Shown: positions 20,055 through 31,989, counted from the stretch's first letter. The stretch: DNA of 64,000 nt from Prionace glauca (GCA_037974335.1 CM075760.1:31084902-31148901), one strand, 5' to 3'. Numbers and translations: made by a program. The notes: a model not told the origin generated them from the sequence alone.

Positions 20055-20790
20055 AAGACATAAGACATAAGAAATAGGAGCAGGAGTAGGCCATCTGGCC
20101 CTTCGAGCCTGCCCTTCCATTCAATAAGATCATGGCTGATCTGTCGTGACTCAGCTCCACCTTCCCGCCCTCTCCCCATAACCCTTAATCCCCTCTTTAT
20201 CAAAAACCCATCAACCCGTTTCTTAAAAATATTTAGCGAGGCAGCCTCCACCACTTCAACGGGCAGAGAATTCCAGAGATTCACCACCCTTTGAGTGAAG
20301 AAGTTCCTCCTCAACTCTGTTCTAAACCGCCCCCCCTTTATCTTGAGGCTGTGCCCCCTAGTCCTACTTGTCCTTTTTGAGCAGGAAGAGTCTCTCCACC
20401 TCTATCCTATCCATCCCATTCATCATCTTATATGTCTCAATGAGATCTCCCCTCATTCTTCTAAACTCTAACGAGTACAAGCCTAGTTTATTCAGCCTCT
20501 CCTCATAGCTCAATCCCCTCAACTCCGGTATCAGCCTAGTAAACCTCCTCTGCACTCCCTCCCTGGCCAAAATATCCTTGCGCAGTTGCGGCGCCCAAAA
20601 CTGCACACAGTACTCCAGCTGCGGCCTAACCAATACCCTATACAGCTGCAGCAAGACCTCCCTACTTTTATATTCAATCCCCCTCGCTATGAAGGCCAGC
20701 ATCCCATTCGCCTTCCTGACCACCTGCTGCACCTGCAAGCTGGGTTTTTGCGACTCATGCACAAGGACCACAAGGCCATCGCTTTCCCAT
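20055..20790 (-). mobile_element. 5'-truncated CR1-like LINE (family B)
   Basis: On the minus strand the frame reads the RT thumb and C-terminus: NGMLAFIARGIEYKSREVLL, YCVQFWAPQLRKD, LYSLEFRRMRGDLIETYKM and FFTQRVVNLWNSLPVEVV. The 3' end carries the repeated taagacataag tail of family B (consensus unit ttcttatg). A frame change near the KKDK/RNFF junction splits it in two. It is inserted in the duplicated VH 5' flank and is absent from the paralogue at 30.76 kb. Confidence 0.85.
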
Positions 20791-20967
20791 TTTATTGAGA
20801 AATTGTTGCCGAGAGGAACTCTTGAGAGGAACTCTTGAGAGGAACTCTTGAGAGGAACGCTATGAGAGGAACTCTTCAATAACAGAAATCAGATTATACT
20901 GTACAATAGAGCACACTGCTAATCTGGTACAAGAGACGCTGCTGTTTCAATAGGGCGCAGAACTTCC

Positions 20968-21655
20968 ATAGAACATAGAACATAGAACATTACAGCGCAG
21001 AACAGGCCCTTCGGCCCACGATGTTGCGCCGACCAGTTACAAAATAATGACCCACTAGCCTAAACCAATCCCTTTTCGTCCATAAACCTATCCACAGATC
21101 TCTTAAACGCCCCCAAACTAGGCGCATTTACAACTGCAGCTGGCAGGTTATTCCAGTCCCTCACCACCCTCTGGGTAAAGAACCTACCCCTGACATCAGT
21201 CCTATAACTACCCCCCCCCTTAATTTAAAGTCGTGCCCCCTCGTGCTAGCTTTCTCCATCCTAGGAAAAAGGCTATCACTATCTACCCTGTCTAAACCTC
21301 TAATCATCTTATATGTTTCAATAAGGTCCCCTCTTAGCCGCCTTCTTTCCAGCGAAAACAACCCCAAATCTCTCAGTCTCTCCTCATAGGATCTCCCCTC
21401 CATACCAGACAACATCCTGGTAAACCTCCTCTGCACCCTCTCCAAAGCCTCCACATCCTTCCTGTAATGTGGGGACCAGAACTGCACACAAAACTCCAAG
21501 TGCGGCCGCACCAGAGTTGTGTACAGGTGCATCATGACGCTGCGACTCCTAAATTCAATCCCCCTACCAATAAACGCCAAGACACCGTATGCCTTTTTAA
21601 CAACCTTATCTACTTGATTCCCAAATTTCAGGGATCTATGTACACATAGATGTTG
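20968..21655 (-). mobile_element. 5'-truncated CR1-type LINE (family A)
   Basis: The minus frame has VVKKAYGVLAFIGRGIEFRS, LVRPHLEFCVQFWSPHYRKD, RRFTRMLSG and LGLFSLERRRLRGDLIETY. The 3' end is the atgttct repeat. It is the same family as the 6.0-10.34 kb element and is absent from the paralogous segment at 30.85-30.89 kb. Confidence 0.87.
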
Positions 21656-22500
21656 TTTTAATATTATTTCCTGCCATTGCATCGATTTCACTTCACTGGG
21701 GATTTGGTCCCATCAACATTTCATGAAGTGGTTAAAAAACATTAATTATTGGAATGAAATTTACTTGGAAACTGAACAATTGGAAAAAAAACACGTTGTC
21801 ACTTTATTGTTTTGTGATGTTATTTACATACATAATGAACAGGACACTGAATGAAAATATTTGATTAGAATGATTACGTTTTAAAATGTGTCTTTCTTGA
21901 GGGAATGAGACATTTATTGTTTAAATGGCTGAATCCTATTTTGTCCATTCAGGTTCGCGCTAATCTGTCCCACACAATATTTGGCAGCAATCCAGGCTGC
22001 TGTCAAATGTTCAAAGTTATTGACAGGAAACATCTGGGGCTGTTTGTGCAGTAGATCAAAGACCTGTTTCCTCAATACAGACCGCTTGGCTACAAGCCAA
22101 CTGAAAACCCTTTACGTTGTCAATGCGGACTATTTATATACAAATCTACCCAGCAACAGTATTGGAGGCACTTTAATTTTTAAAAGTTGTGAATCTAGAT
22201 GATGTTTCCCATCTCTAAAGAAAGGAAAGTCACCCAGATTATTTGGCACCCCGTTAGCAACAAATATGTTTTTTTTTTCCAAGGCTTCAGGATATTGTGA
22301 TAGATGGATGGATATAAAGAATTACAGACAAACTGAGGGATGTCCCAGAGAGATGATACATGAACATGTACGTTTGTGTTTTATTTCCCTTATTTTTCCT
22401 TGGAATGTTTGAGTTGGTAGAAAGACCAGCAGTTTCTCCTGTCCCAAATTCCCCTGGACTGACTCCTTCCCGAGGCCACTTCTGAGAAAACATTCAGTCT
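21656..22500. other. Duplicated non-coding flank
   Basis: It matches 30,890-31,650 over most of its length, e.g. caggaaacatct, gcttggctacaagccaact / gcttggctgcaagccaactt, and cccagcaacagtattgg / cccagcaacagtactgc. I see no gene in it. Confidence 0.7.
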
Positions 22501-22539
22501 TGGGCTAATGAATGGCAACTAACATTAATGCCACACAAG

Positions 22540-22790
22540 TGTTAGGCAATGACCATCTCCAATAAGGGAGTTTCCAACGATTTCCCCTTGACATTAAGTC
22601 GCATTATTATCGCAGAATCCCTCACTACCAACATCCTGGGCATTAGAATTCATGAAAATCTGAACTGGAACAGGTATTTAAATCATGTGGCTTCAAGAAC
22701 AGTTCAGATGCCAGGAGTTCTGCTATGAACAGCTGACTTCCTGAATTCCCAAACTCTATCCGTCATCTACAAGGCAAAAGTGAGAAGTAT
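22540..22790 (+). repeat. Old LINE RT fragment
   Basis: The plus frame gives phrases like NILGIRIHENLNW, then YLNHVASRTVQMPGVL and KLYPSSTRQK-type text after frame changes. It is the RT-thumb portion of the element whose 3' end is at 12.88 kb. Confidence 0.6.
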
Positions 22791-23029
22791 GAACAAAGAA
22801 CAAAGGGCAATACCGCACATGAACCGGCCTCTGTTGCAACATAAACGATTGAATATTCTTTACTTGCCCGACTTGTCCCACTCAAAAACCTCAATACCAT
22901 TCTGGAAAAAGTAGCTGTCTCGAAGAACACCTCACTCACCAGCTTTCCAAAGCCTGTCACCACGTTCGCAAAGGAAAATAGGATATAACAACAAAAGTTA
23001 CTTTACCAGTGACTGCAAAATCTCATGAA

Positions 23030-23345
23030 ATAAGGAGGCTAGGGGAGAAAAAAAAACAGAGGGCATGGGTTAAGGGTAAAGGAGAAAAGTTTAAAGGGAA
23101 TATGGGCGGGGGGCTGGGGGCTTCTTCACGCAGACAGTAGTGGGAGTGTGGAATGAGCTGCTGAATAAAGTGGTAAATGCGGAGTCACATTTAACATTTG
23201 AGAAAACCTTGGACGGGTTCATGGATGAGAGGGGTGTGGAGGGATATGGTCCAAGTGCAGGTCAGTGGGACTGGGCAAAAAAATGGTTCGGCACAGACAA
23301 GAAGGGCCAAAAGGCCTGATTCTGAGCTGAAATTTTCTATGTGTG
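23030..23345 (+). repeat. Old LINE 3' end (CR1-like)
   Basis: The plus frame contains FFTQTVVGVWNELLNKVVNA and EKTLDGFMDERGVEGY. It ends in an agggccaaaaggcctgattctgagctg tail segment. Diverged from families A and B. Confidence 0.7.
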
Positions 23346-23399
23346 TTTTTCTAATTTTAAACGACTTATATTTCTGCCTATACTCAACTCGCCACTGAC

Positions 23400-24370
23400 T
23401 CTGTCTGTGTTACACTAGGCTCTGCCTGGATCACATTCCAGGAGCTCCTATCTAAGTTTTATTTTCCTGCACTCGGCTCAATTTCAGGTATTCATATATG
23501 ATGTAGCGCCCCTGTTAATATTATAATTTCCTAGTTATGATCGCAATTAGCCATGTCTCTTCTAATCTGATAAGAGGCTGTATCTTAAAATATACAGCCT
23601 CACAATATTTACCACTGTACACTAAACTGGAAATACAGTCTTCATGCGTTACACATGGTTCTGCCACAGTTACTATGCTAATAGTTCATTAGTCAAGTCT
23701 AAGTCATGTCTAAGGTAATGTTGCACCATCAATGTGTTTGATTATTTAAGACTACGCCATATCTCAGTTGTATTGCACTTTGCAATACCTCCTCTGTGCT
23801 GCATTGTACAAATCTCAGTGTGTATCAGTCTCGGTTCTGTATCAACAATTATTACGAATAAAGTAGGCTCTGTCTTAGTTTATATCACTCAGGGGTCTGT
23901 GTCAGTAGTTATCACTAACACTCTGGATTCTGTTTCAGATTAAACATGTCTCAATCCTGTACCAGTCATTATTATCATCTCAGCTCATATAAATCTCGTT
24001 CCAGTATCATTAATTAGTCGGCAATGTCTCAGTTCATGTCACACAAGCTCCTATATCAGTAAAACTGCAGAATATACTGTTTCAGTTTTCTTTTCATTGA
24101 CAATGTCATTTTTTAAAAGTGTTTCTTTCATGGGATGTGGGTGTCATTGGAATTTGACATTTGACCACACCTACATGGCACTCGGCGCTAACTCATTTCT
24201 ACTTTGTTGGATCAGGCCCCTGCTTATATTAAAATACAGTCTAGCTCTGTTAATACTCTGCTAAATCAGAACTCAGTTTACATTGCACTACACATTCTCG
24301 CTGGATATGTAATGTTCGATATTGACCCTGTATATATTTCAGTAGAATGTGTCAGTGTTATTCCTGCACT
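23400..24370 (+). repeat. Field of degenerate short repeats
   Basis: A loose unit of about 37-40 bp recurs (ctctgtNtcagttNatatcac with variants such as tcagtagttatcactaa and tcagttcatgtcacac). It is too diverged to count copies with certainty. Similar text in opposite orientation occurs at 24.74-25.17 and 43.49-43.85 kb. Confidence 0.5.
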
Positions 24371-24469
24371 TAAGTAAACCTCTATTTGAATTATGTCTGT
24401 GTTAATACACCGTTCTTCGAGAAGAAGAGATAATATGTCGGGATAAAATTATTGCTGTCAGGCAGGATC

Positions 24470-24575
24470 CAGAAACGGGCAGTATTGGGTCGACAGAATT
24501 TGGTTGGTGCAGTCTTGGAGGGCCGAAAGGCCTTTTCTTGCGCTGTAATTGTCTTTGATTTTTGTTCTCTGTTGA
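24470..24575 (+). repeat. Retroposon 3' tail fragment
   Basis: The segment tggagggccgaaaggccttt with gcgctgtaattgtctttg is the closing motif of the SINE and LINE tails in this genome. Confidence 0.5.
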
Positions 24576-24739
24576 CAGTGCATTCTACACAGGAATTGAT
24601 ATCCATTTTGAATGCAGTCAGCAGAAGTAGAATTCAGAAATCGCTTCTTCTTTTCCAAACCCCCAAATCTCATAGAGTTTGCAGTTGCAGAAGGATGTAG
24701 AGAATTGTGTTCTTCCAGCCAGTTTTATCATTACTGGCC

Positions 24740-25170
24740 TTGACCAGTGCAATAAAAACTGAGACCATGTCTAATGCAATATATACATGGACTTGTTCAA
24801 TTTCAGAAACAAGACTGCATCTGGTTTGATAAAAACCGAGAAATATCTAAATTAATATAAACATAGACAACATCTCGCTTTATATAAAGAGCAAAATTAC
24901 GGACAACATAAACAGGGAAAACGTCCAACTTAGTACTAACAGATAAAAGATTCAGTCTGATATGAGTAGAGACAGGCAATATAAAATCCGACATGCAATA
25001 TAAAATGATTTAGGCTCTAGTGAAAAATAAACATACATAGCCTCATAATATAAGTTGACACAGGGTAAATTTGCTGTAATATAAAAAAACAAATTTAATC
25101 CCCATGAAGTTTTCAGAGATGGCGATTGCATCATTATAAATTGGAAGGACAGGAGGAACATGGGCTTAGC
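24740..25170 (-). repeat. Degenerate short repeats, inverted relative to 23.4-24.4 kb
   Basis: Recurring phrases such as ataaacatagacaacatctcg and acataaacagggaaaacgtcc look like reverse complements of the tctcagttNatatc units at 23.4-24.4 kb. Confidence 0.45.
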
Positions 25171-25267
25171 TGCAGAATGTAAAATTCCCTCTGCATTGCC
25201 AAATTAAATACTCCCAAGTAAGGAATAGCATGAATCAGTACAAAGTGAATCTCTCTCTACACTATTC

Positions 25268-25912
25268 ATAAGAACATAAGAAATAGGAGCAGGAGTAGGC
25301 CATCTGGCCCTTCGAGCCTGCCCCGCCATTCAATAAGATCATGGCTGATCTGTCGTGACTCAGCTCCACCTTCCCGCCCTCTCCCCATAACCCTTAATCC
25401 CTTCTCTTATCAAAAACCCATCAACCCGTTTCTTAAAAATATTTAGCGAGGCAGCCTCCACCACTTCAACGGGCAGAGAATTCCAGAGATTCACCACCCT
25501 TTGAGTGAAGAAGTTCCTCCTCAACTCTGTTCTAAACCGCCCCCCCTTTATCTTGAGGCTGTGCCCCCTAGTCCTACTGTCTTTTTTGAGCGGGAACAGT
25601 CTCTCCACGTCTATCCTATCCATCCCATTCATCATCTTATACGTCTCAATGAGATCTCCCCTCATTCTTCTAAACTCTAACGAGTACAAGCCTAGTTCAT
25701 TCAGCCTCTCCTCATAGCTCAATCCCCTCAACTCCGGTATCAGCCGAGTAAACCTCCTCTGCACTCCCTCCAGGGCCAAAACATCCTTGCGCAGGTGCGG
25801 CGCCCAAAACTGCACACAGTACTCCAGCTGCGGCCTCACCAATGCCCTATACAGCTGCAGCAAGACCTCCCTACTTTTATATTCAATCCCCTTCGCTATG
25901 AAGGCCAGCATC
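25268..25912 (-). mobile_element. 5'-truncated CR1-like LINE (family B), open frame
   Basis: The minus frame is uninterrupted for 183 residues: MLAFIAKGIEYKSREVLL, YCVQFWAPHLRKDVL, RRFTRLIPELRGLSY, LYSLEFRRMRGDLIETYKM, FFTQRVVNLWNSLP. The tail has the aagaacataag unit. The open frame argues for a recent insertion. Confidence 0.88.
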
Positions 25913-27245
25913 CATTCAAATCAAACATTCCCGGAACAGTATCGTGTATAGAAACAGAGTGAACCTCCTTGTACAAAGTCAGCTCAAACAAAATGAAGGC
26001 AGAAAGAGAATGGACTCTCTTCGACGTAAAACCTCTCCTGTGTGTTTCCTTTAGAGATTCGGGAGGCAAATGCTCGATACAGGGGAAAGATCGGCAACAC
26101 ACTTCAATAAAACACATCCAGGTCAGGTACAACAGAGATTAGATACGGATTAAATTTTGATATTGACAAAGTCATATCAAACATTGAAGAGGCAGCTGCA
26201 GTGAGTTGAGATGCAGAGTAAATGTTCCTCCACACTTTCCAGTCAAACACTCCAAGGACAGGGATCACACCGGCTAAATCGAGGGAAAGGTCCCTTGGTG
26301 CTGTCACATTGAATTTTTACCATTAGCTACACTTGAGGTTAGATGCAAAAGAAAATGTAGCAAGCATTTCAAGGTCATGGAATGTTCAAGAGATCTTTTA
26401 GAGTACATTTAACTCACAGATTCAAATTAATTTAATTACATGTTTTAGAAGCCTGCAACTCTGGCTGACAGAATACATTGGACAGACATTGACTTTATCT
26501 GTGGAGTGAAGACGATGAACTATCGTGGAGAGACAAGACACAGAACCAGACAAGAGAAAGACAGAGAAAGAGATGAAACACAGGAGATGTTCTGTGTTTT
26601 CTGTGTCATTTTATTTCGGGATCAGAGGGATTATTTCCTAATTTCGAACATAGATTTCATCATGATATTGTTCCTCACATAACTGATGAATAAATAATGT
26701 TGAAAAACAATCATTACTGGAATCCGTTGATTGATTTGCATGGTTGTCTCTATTTCTGTGCTGTGTTGGTGGGGAAACATTTCTTGTGTTTTTGTCTGTC
26801 AACAATCTATTTTGGAATTTCTACTTTTGTATTTATTTACAAAAATACCTCAGTGTTTACAATGAAATGTTCATGACAGAAAAACCAGATAAACCGTCAC
26901 TTATTGATCAGTTTCAACTCAAAATAGCGATTTATTTTAAGAATTTTAACAGTTGGTTCAAAATGAATAGAAACTTTTGAACATTCATAACACCAGTTGT
27001 ATTAATTAAAAGAAAATGATACATTCCATTTCAGAATTAGTTCTCAAAGTTCTGAAGTCACAATTAAGAAAACATCTGTGAACAGGCTGATATTCCACTG
27101 AATGTTAATTTGATTGAGGGTTTAGTCTGTTTTACCTCGACAAGTTAATTTAAAAAAAATCTGATGTCTCAATATTCCTGTCACAAATGGTGATCACATT
27201 CACACGACAGAAGAATAAAAAATCCAATGTGGTTATCACTAAGAG
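25913..27245. other. Non-coding stretch, nothing recognised
   Basis: No coding frame with family likeness and no repeat phrase that I can place. Some 70-80-codon frames exist by chance. Confidence 0.4.
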
Positions 27246-27249
27246 TTAC

Positions 27250-27725
27250 AATTAGTTTTGCTGCTTCACAGGGAACGGGTTCGCTTCCAACCCTGGGTGA
27301 ATGTCAGTAGTTTTCACATTCTACCCATGTCCATGTATGTTTGCTCCTCGTGCCCCAGTTTCCTTCCAAAGTCCCAGGATGTGCAGGTTAAGTGGATTGG
27401 CTATGACAAATTGCCCCTTAGCGTCCAATGTTGTGCAACGTAGAATCATAGAATCCCGACAGTGCAGAAGGAGGCCATTCGGTTCATCAGGTCTGCACCA
27501 GCTATCCAGCAAATCATCCTTCCTAGGTCCAAGGTGGTTTGTCTACGCTAAATTTCTTATTAGTCTTCGACGATGTTCAGGTTCGGGGGATTAGCCTGTG
27601 ATTATGCGTTCTTGTCAGGATAGGGTGAAGGCTGGACCCAGGTAGGATGCTCTGCTGGAGAGCCACTGCAGAGTTGTTAGACCGAATGGCCTCCTTTTGA
27701 ACTGCAGGGATTCTATGATGTTATG
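27250..27725 (+). repeat. HE1-like SINE split by a second SINE fragment
   Basis: The plus-strand head and body (ctgcttcacaggg, acgggttcgcttcc, tgtgcaggttaagtggattg) run to about 27,436. A minus-strand fragment (tagaatcccgacagtgcaga, aggaggccattcggttcatc) occupies about 27,440-27,530. Plus-strand tail text (gggggattagcctgtg, gaccgaatggcctcctt) then resumes. This is a nested insertion. Confidence 0.65.
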
Positions 27726-27839
27726 TTGTTGTGATCAGACACGAGCTTGATTATGTTCGCATTAATCTCAACGCTTCCAAAGAATTACAACGTTCATTTT
27801 GGTGGAATTTGCATTTATAGAACACTTTACCCGACCTCA

Positions 27840-27935
27840 TATCGTCCTAAAGTTTGAGTGGCGCAGGTGTGGAAGGCCGAAGGGCCCGTTTCCTGTGCTG
27901 TATTGTTCTTTGCTCTTTGTTTGTTCTTAAAACTC
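27840..27935 (+). repeat. Retroposon 3' tail fragment
   Basis: It contains gtggaaggccgaagggcccg and a ttgttctttg repeat, the usual 3' end of one of the window's retroposon families. Confidence 0.55.
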
Positions 27936-28224
27936 ACTGATGTCCTTTTGCTGAATTTAGTCACTGCTGTCATGTTGCAAATACAGCAGGTAATTTGCGT
28001 ACAACAAGCTACCACAAACCGAGACGTGATAACTTGACGGTAAATGTGTAATTTTGTGTGAAGAATCAGTATTAATGTAGAATATTGGAGAGAACAGTTT
28101 TGTTCTTTAGAATTATATCAATGAGATTTTGCATCCTGGCATCGATCATTAATATGAATCTAGTTCTCTCTCTGATGATACACCTTGACCTGTTGAGTAA
28201 CATTTATGTTGTTGTCGTTTTAGA

Positions 28225-28345
28225 TTTCCAGAATCTTCGGCACTTTACCCTGTTGTTATTGATCCAATGGATGTGAGCATCGCTGACAAAGCCAATATTT
28301 AGCTGTCCTTTCTGAGAAGGCAATTGTGAACCACTTTGTTGAAAC
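28225..28345 (-). repeat. Dispersed LINE-tail repeat fragment
   Basis: The phrases gatgtgagcatcgctgacaa and gagaaggcaattgtgaacca look like the reverse complement of the LINE 3' end at 12.88-13.2 kb and its kin. Confidence 0.45.
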
Positions 28346-28474
28346 CTGCCCTCTCGATGATTTTGTTATTTGATTTTCTATAGAAGCTTTGATACAAATG
28401 ACTGGCCTATCCGGCAATTTCAGTAGTGGCTAAGAGTCAATTTCATCACAATGGAACTGGAGTCTCTGTAGGAC

Positions 28475-28972
28475 AGACAGGATAAATATAGGAATCTTCC
28501 ATTTCCAGTTATTTCTAAAGAGAAAATGTCATTTGAAATATAAAAGCAAATTACAGCAAATTGAAACCAAAAGACAAAATACTGGAAACTCTCAGCAGGC
28601 CTGGCAATATTTGTGAGAAGAGAAAAGAGCTGACGTTTCGAGTCCAAGTGACGTTTTGACAAAGCTTCTCTCTCATTACTGATGCTGCCAGAGTTGCTGA
28701 GATTTTCCAGGATTTCCTCTTTACGTTGTTTGAAGTGTCTTTGGGCGGAGCAAATTGATTCTGAATCCATGAGCAGAGAAATTGTAGGTTGTTCCAAGAC
28801 TATCATACTGAAGAAGACACTGTGAACACTGGCCAGGGACTGGTCAGACCCAGACCATCCTGTTGCTGCCAATATTGAATGCTATGTCTTTACAGATAAG
28901 TTTCAGGGAGCCTCAGGGACGCCCGGTTTCTGCCTCTGGCTGAGTCAACACAACCTCCGATTCGACACTTTT
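28475..28972 (-). pseudogene. VH pseudogene of a second, decayed cluster
   Basis: The minus strand aligns with the functional VH exon in pieces. 28,715-28,760 matches 18,675-18,720 (tgtttgaagtgtctttgg). 28,890-28,970 matches 18,835-18,916 (gtttcagggagcctc, gggacgcccggt, tgcctctggctg). 28,475-28,545 matches the FR3 end (ctaaagagaaaatgt). The middle (28,760-28,880) is strongly diverged, with frame changes. A 150-bp repeat is inserted in FR3. The splice acceptor is altered, and no clear recombination signal follows at the 3' end. No leader exon is visible upstream. It cannot encode a V domain. Confidence 0.85.
28565..28712. repeat. Hairpin-type repeat inserted in the VH pseudogene
   Basis: The arms agacaaaatactggaaact / ctcagcaggcctggcaatat and gatgctgccagagttgctga / gattttccagga are near-complements of each other, so the insert could fold back. 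It interrupts FR3, and part of the tttgaag flank appears on both sides. Confidence 0.65.
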
Positions 28973-28989
28973 TAAAATATGAAAAATGA

Positions 28990-29335
28990 ACTATGAAAAT
29001 AAAACGTCAGGCACCCCGGACATACTGAATCATCTTTTGCCATCGGGGACAGATACAAAATCTGAGGACACGTACAAGCTGATTCAAAAAAGCTTCTTTA
29101 CTGTTGCAATCAGATTACTGAATGGATTCACCTCGCATTAAATTGATTCTTTTTTTCTAGACCCTAGCTATGACTGCAACATAACATTCTTCACTCTCTC
29201 CCGTCCTTCCCTATGTACGGTATGCTCCATCTGTATATAGTGCAAGAATGAATAATTTTCACTGTGTACTTACATATATGATAATAATAAATCAAATGAA
29301 ATCAAATAAAATATATCAAAAATACTGAGAATTAT
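28990..29335 (+). repeat. Retroposon 3' end of unassigned family
   Basis: It contains agcttctttactgttgcaat, cagattactgaatggatt and a tail of aatcaaatgaaatcaaat units. It lies between the VH pseudogene acceptor and the surviving leader-intron homology at 29,337, so it is an insertion in the old leader intron. Confidence 0.55.
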
Positions 29336-29734
29336 TCCCAGTTAATGATTGCTGGCACTGGAACATTCAAGAGACAGACTAACACTGAGGCAGTAACAGT
29401 GAAATCCATTGTAACGTCTTCGATAGTCCAAGAGGTGAAATTGCATTTGAGCAAGTGTATTAGAGAGAGAAAAAAAATTGATTGTAAATTAAGTCCCTTC
29501 ATTTCTGCACCACTTCACAATGGAATAAACATAAAGAAGATGGCATTACCTTATCAGGATAAATACGTCAGTCTGATTTCCAATAATTTTGAGTTTCTAA
29601 CACATTGCAGCAAAAACATAATTAATCAGAGGAATTATTATCGATTTATGTAACTAAATGCTCGGATGATTGTATTTCAGGTGTGAGTAGCTATCACTGT
29701 AATTTGAGACCGGATGCACGAAGAAGAGGAGCAA

Positions 29735-30055
29735 TGGCCGACTGTTAGTATCACTGGCAATTCATCCACAAACTGAACTGACGTTTTCAAGACCTGGCTT
29801 CGAATCCCAGAACAACAGATGGGTAGAATTTAAATTTAGTAAAAACATCTGGAAATAAGAATCTACTTATGATCATGATATCATTGTCGATTGTGTAAAA
29901 AAAATCCATTCGCTTCACTAATGTATTTTGGAGAAGGGAATCTGCTGTCCTTAACTGGTCGGGCCTATCTGCAATTCCAGAGCCACGGCAATGTGGTTGG
30001 CTCCCCATTGCCCTTGGCAAGAGGGAGGCAATAAATTCTGGTCATCCAGCGATGT
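29735..30055 (+). repeat. tRNA-derived SINE, same family as at 1.0 kb
   Basis: It contains gcttcgaatcccag, aatttaaatttagtaaaaac, cattgtcgattgtgtaaa, acggcaatgtggttggctcc and ggaggcaataaattctggtc. Diverged but nearly full length. Confidence 0.75.
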
Positions 30056-30059
30056 CCAT

Positions 30060-30410
30060 GTTCATAGAATCCCTACAGAGCAGAAGGAGGCCATTTGACC
30101 TATCGGGACCGCACCGATACCATTCCTACCCAGGCCCTATCCCCAACACCCAACTATATTCCCTGCTAATTCCCGATATTATGGGTCAATTTATCATCGC
30201 CAGTCAACCTAAGCGGCACATTATTTGACAGTGTGAGTAAATAGGCAGACAATTAGAGAACGTGCACACTCTACACAGGTAGTGATTCCACATAGACCAA
30301 AATCTGGAATTGAAACTGTGTCCTTGGCGCTTTAAGGCAGAAGTGCTAACAAAGATGTCACCGTGCAACTCACAAATACATTCAAAAATGAAAATCCTCA
30401 TATGATGCAA
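30060..30410 (-). repeat. HE1-like SINE, full length, diverged
   Basis: On the plus strand it reads tail first: atagaatccctacagagcag, ggccctatccccaac, ttagagaacgtgcacactct, and ends with the tRNA-like head complement aggcagaagtgctaac. It abuts the preceding SINE. Confidence 0.8.
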
Positions 30411-31650
30411 TGTCACATCTTATATTTCTCCAATAGATACTTAACCCTGTGAAAATTAACGGTGAAAGAAAACTGGTTGACTTATGATTACTTGACAGAG
30501 AAACGTGAAATTAAAATCGACTTTGGACAGAAAATTTAATGAGTCAGAAGGAGACCGGGATCAGGAAAGTTCTCCCTCAGCATCCAGATCATTGCAGCTC
30601 ATTTTATCAGCTCCTGGCTGTCTAACATTCACTGGTAGTGTGAAAACAGGACATCAGGACTTTGTGGCATATTGCACAATATCACAAGAATAAATGTTTT
30701 ATCTTCCACTGAACCAGGTTATGAACGGGTCATTTCTTCACAGATTGGCAGCTACGAGAGGGACTGGTAAGTGGTCGAAATCAGATTGTGCTGCACAACA
30801 GAACATGGATCTAATCAAATGTAAGAGAGGGGCAAAGCACTGAGAATATTCCAAGAATCCGTGCAGTTGAAGGCAGTTATATGGTTTTCTTCTACTTTTA
30901 ATTATTTCCATTTTGCGGCCATTACACTGATCTCATTGGACTGAGGGATTGGGATCTTCAAAATCCCCTCCATGCATATGATTGCGTAGTTCACAACATG
31001 GCTTTAATTGTTGAAAGGGCATTTATTTGGAAGTTATAAAAATGAAAGAGCACCTGGCCAATTTACTAGTTTCTGATATTGTTTAATCACATAGTGAACA
31101 GTGCATTCATTTTAAAAAATTGCTGAGAAAGAATACCATTTAAAAAGTGTCTTTCTCGTGGAAATCAAACAATTATTATATTACTGACTAAGTTCCATTC
31201 TATCCTTACAGATTCACGTTCACAGTCCAACCTGCTGCCAAACACCCGAAAATATTTACAGGAAACATCTGACGGTGTTTGTTCAGCAAATCAAAGATCT
31301 GTTTACTCAGTACTGAGCGCTTGGCTGCAAGCCAACTTCAATCTCGTAGCATTGTCAATGGGGCCTATTTATAATCAAATCTGCCCAGCAACAGTACTGC
31401 AGGCAACTTACTTATTTTTTAATTTGTAAATCTATACCAATGTTTCCCATTTCATAGGAAAAGAAAGTTTCCAGCTTCTCCGGAACCTTGGTAGCAACAA
31501 TCATGATCTCTCCAACACAACCAAACACTGTGATAGTTGGATAGAAATAAATACAGGCAGATTGCGAGAGTTGATACAGAGAGATGATATATTTTATACT
31601 ACATAAACATGTATGCTTGTGTTTTATTTCATTTATTCTTCCATGGGATA

Positions 31651-31984
31651 CGGGGGTCGCTGGGAAGACCAACTTTTGTTTCTTGTGCTTAACTTATTTA
31701 CAGCAGAGTGTTATTCCAGGACATCTCAGAAGGCATTGCCCAGTTACACATACTGCTGTCCGTCTAGAGTCACATCCTGCTGATGGTGGGTCTTCAAATC
31801 GAAGCTGGAAAGAGTGAAAATGATGAGGTGGATGAGAGTGGATTGTTATGTTTGGAACATTGTGAAATTGATTTGTGCACAACTTGACATTTTCCAGACA
31901 AAGCACATAGCCAAACACACACCCACATATTCTCTCTTGTTCTCACTCTGTCTCACGTATTGTCTTTTTTTCATATACACATGC
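31651..31984. other. Short stretch without a recognisable gene
   Basis: It starts with a gggatacgggggtcgctggg fragment of the dispersed LINE-tail repeat. Nothing else is placed. Confidence 0.4.
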
Positions 31985-31989
31985 ACGTA

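Larger units (their letters stand above)
29337..31650 (-). other. Paralogue of the VH leader intron and 5' flank
   Basis: Collinear blocks match the functional cluster: 29,337-29,405 with 18,955-19,030; 29,600-29,730 with 19,560-19,700; 30,490-30,755 with 19,800-20,050; 30,775-30,850 with 20,880-20,960; 30,890-31,450 with 21,660-22,210; 31,490-31,650 with 22,250-22,420. The leader exon and TATA region (19,030-19,440) have no recognisable counterpart. Two SINEs sit between blocks. Confidence 0.8.
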
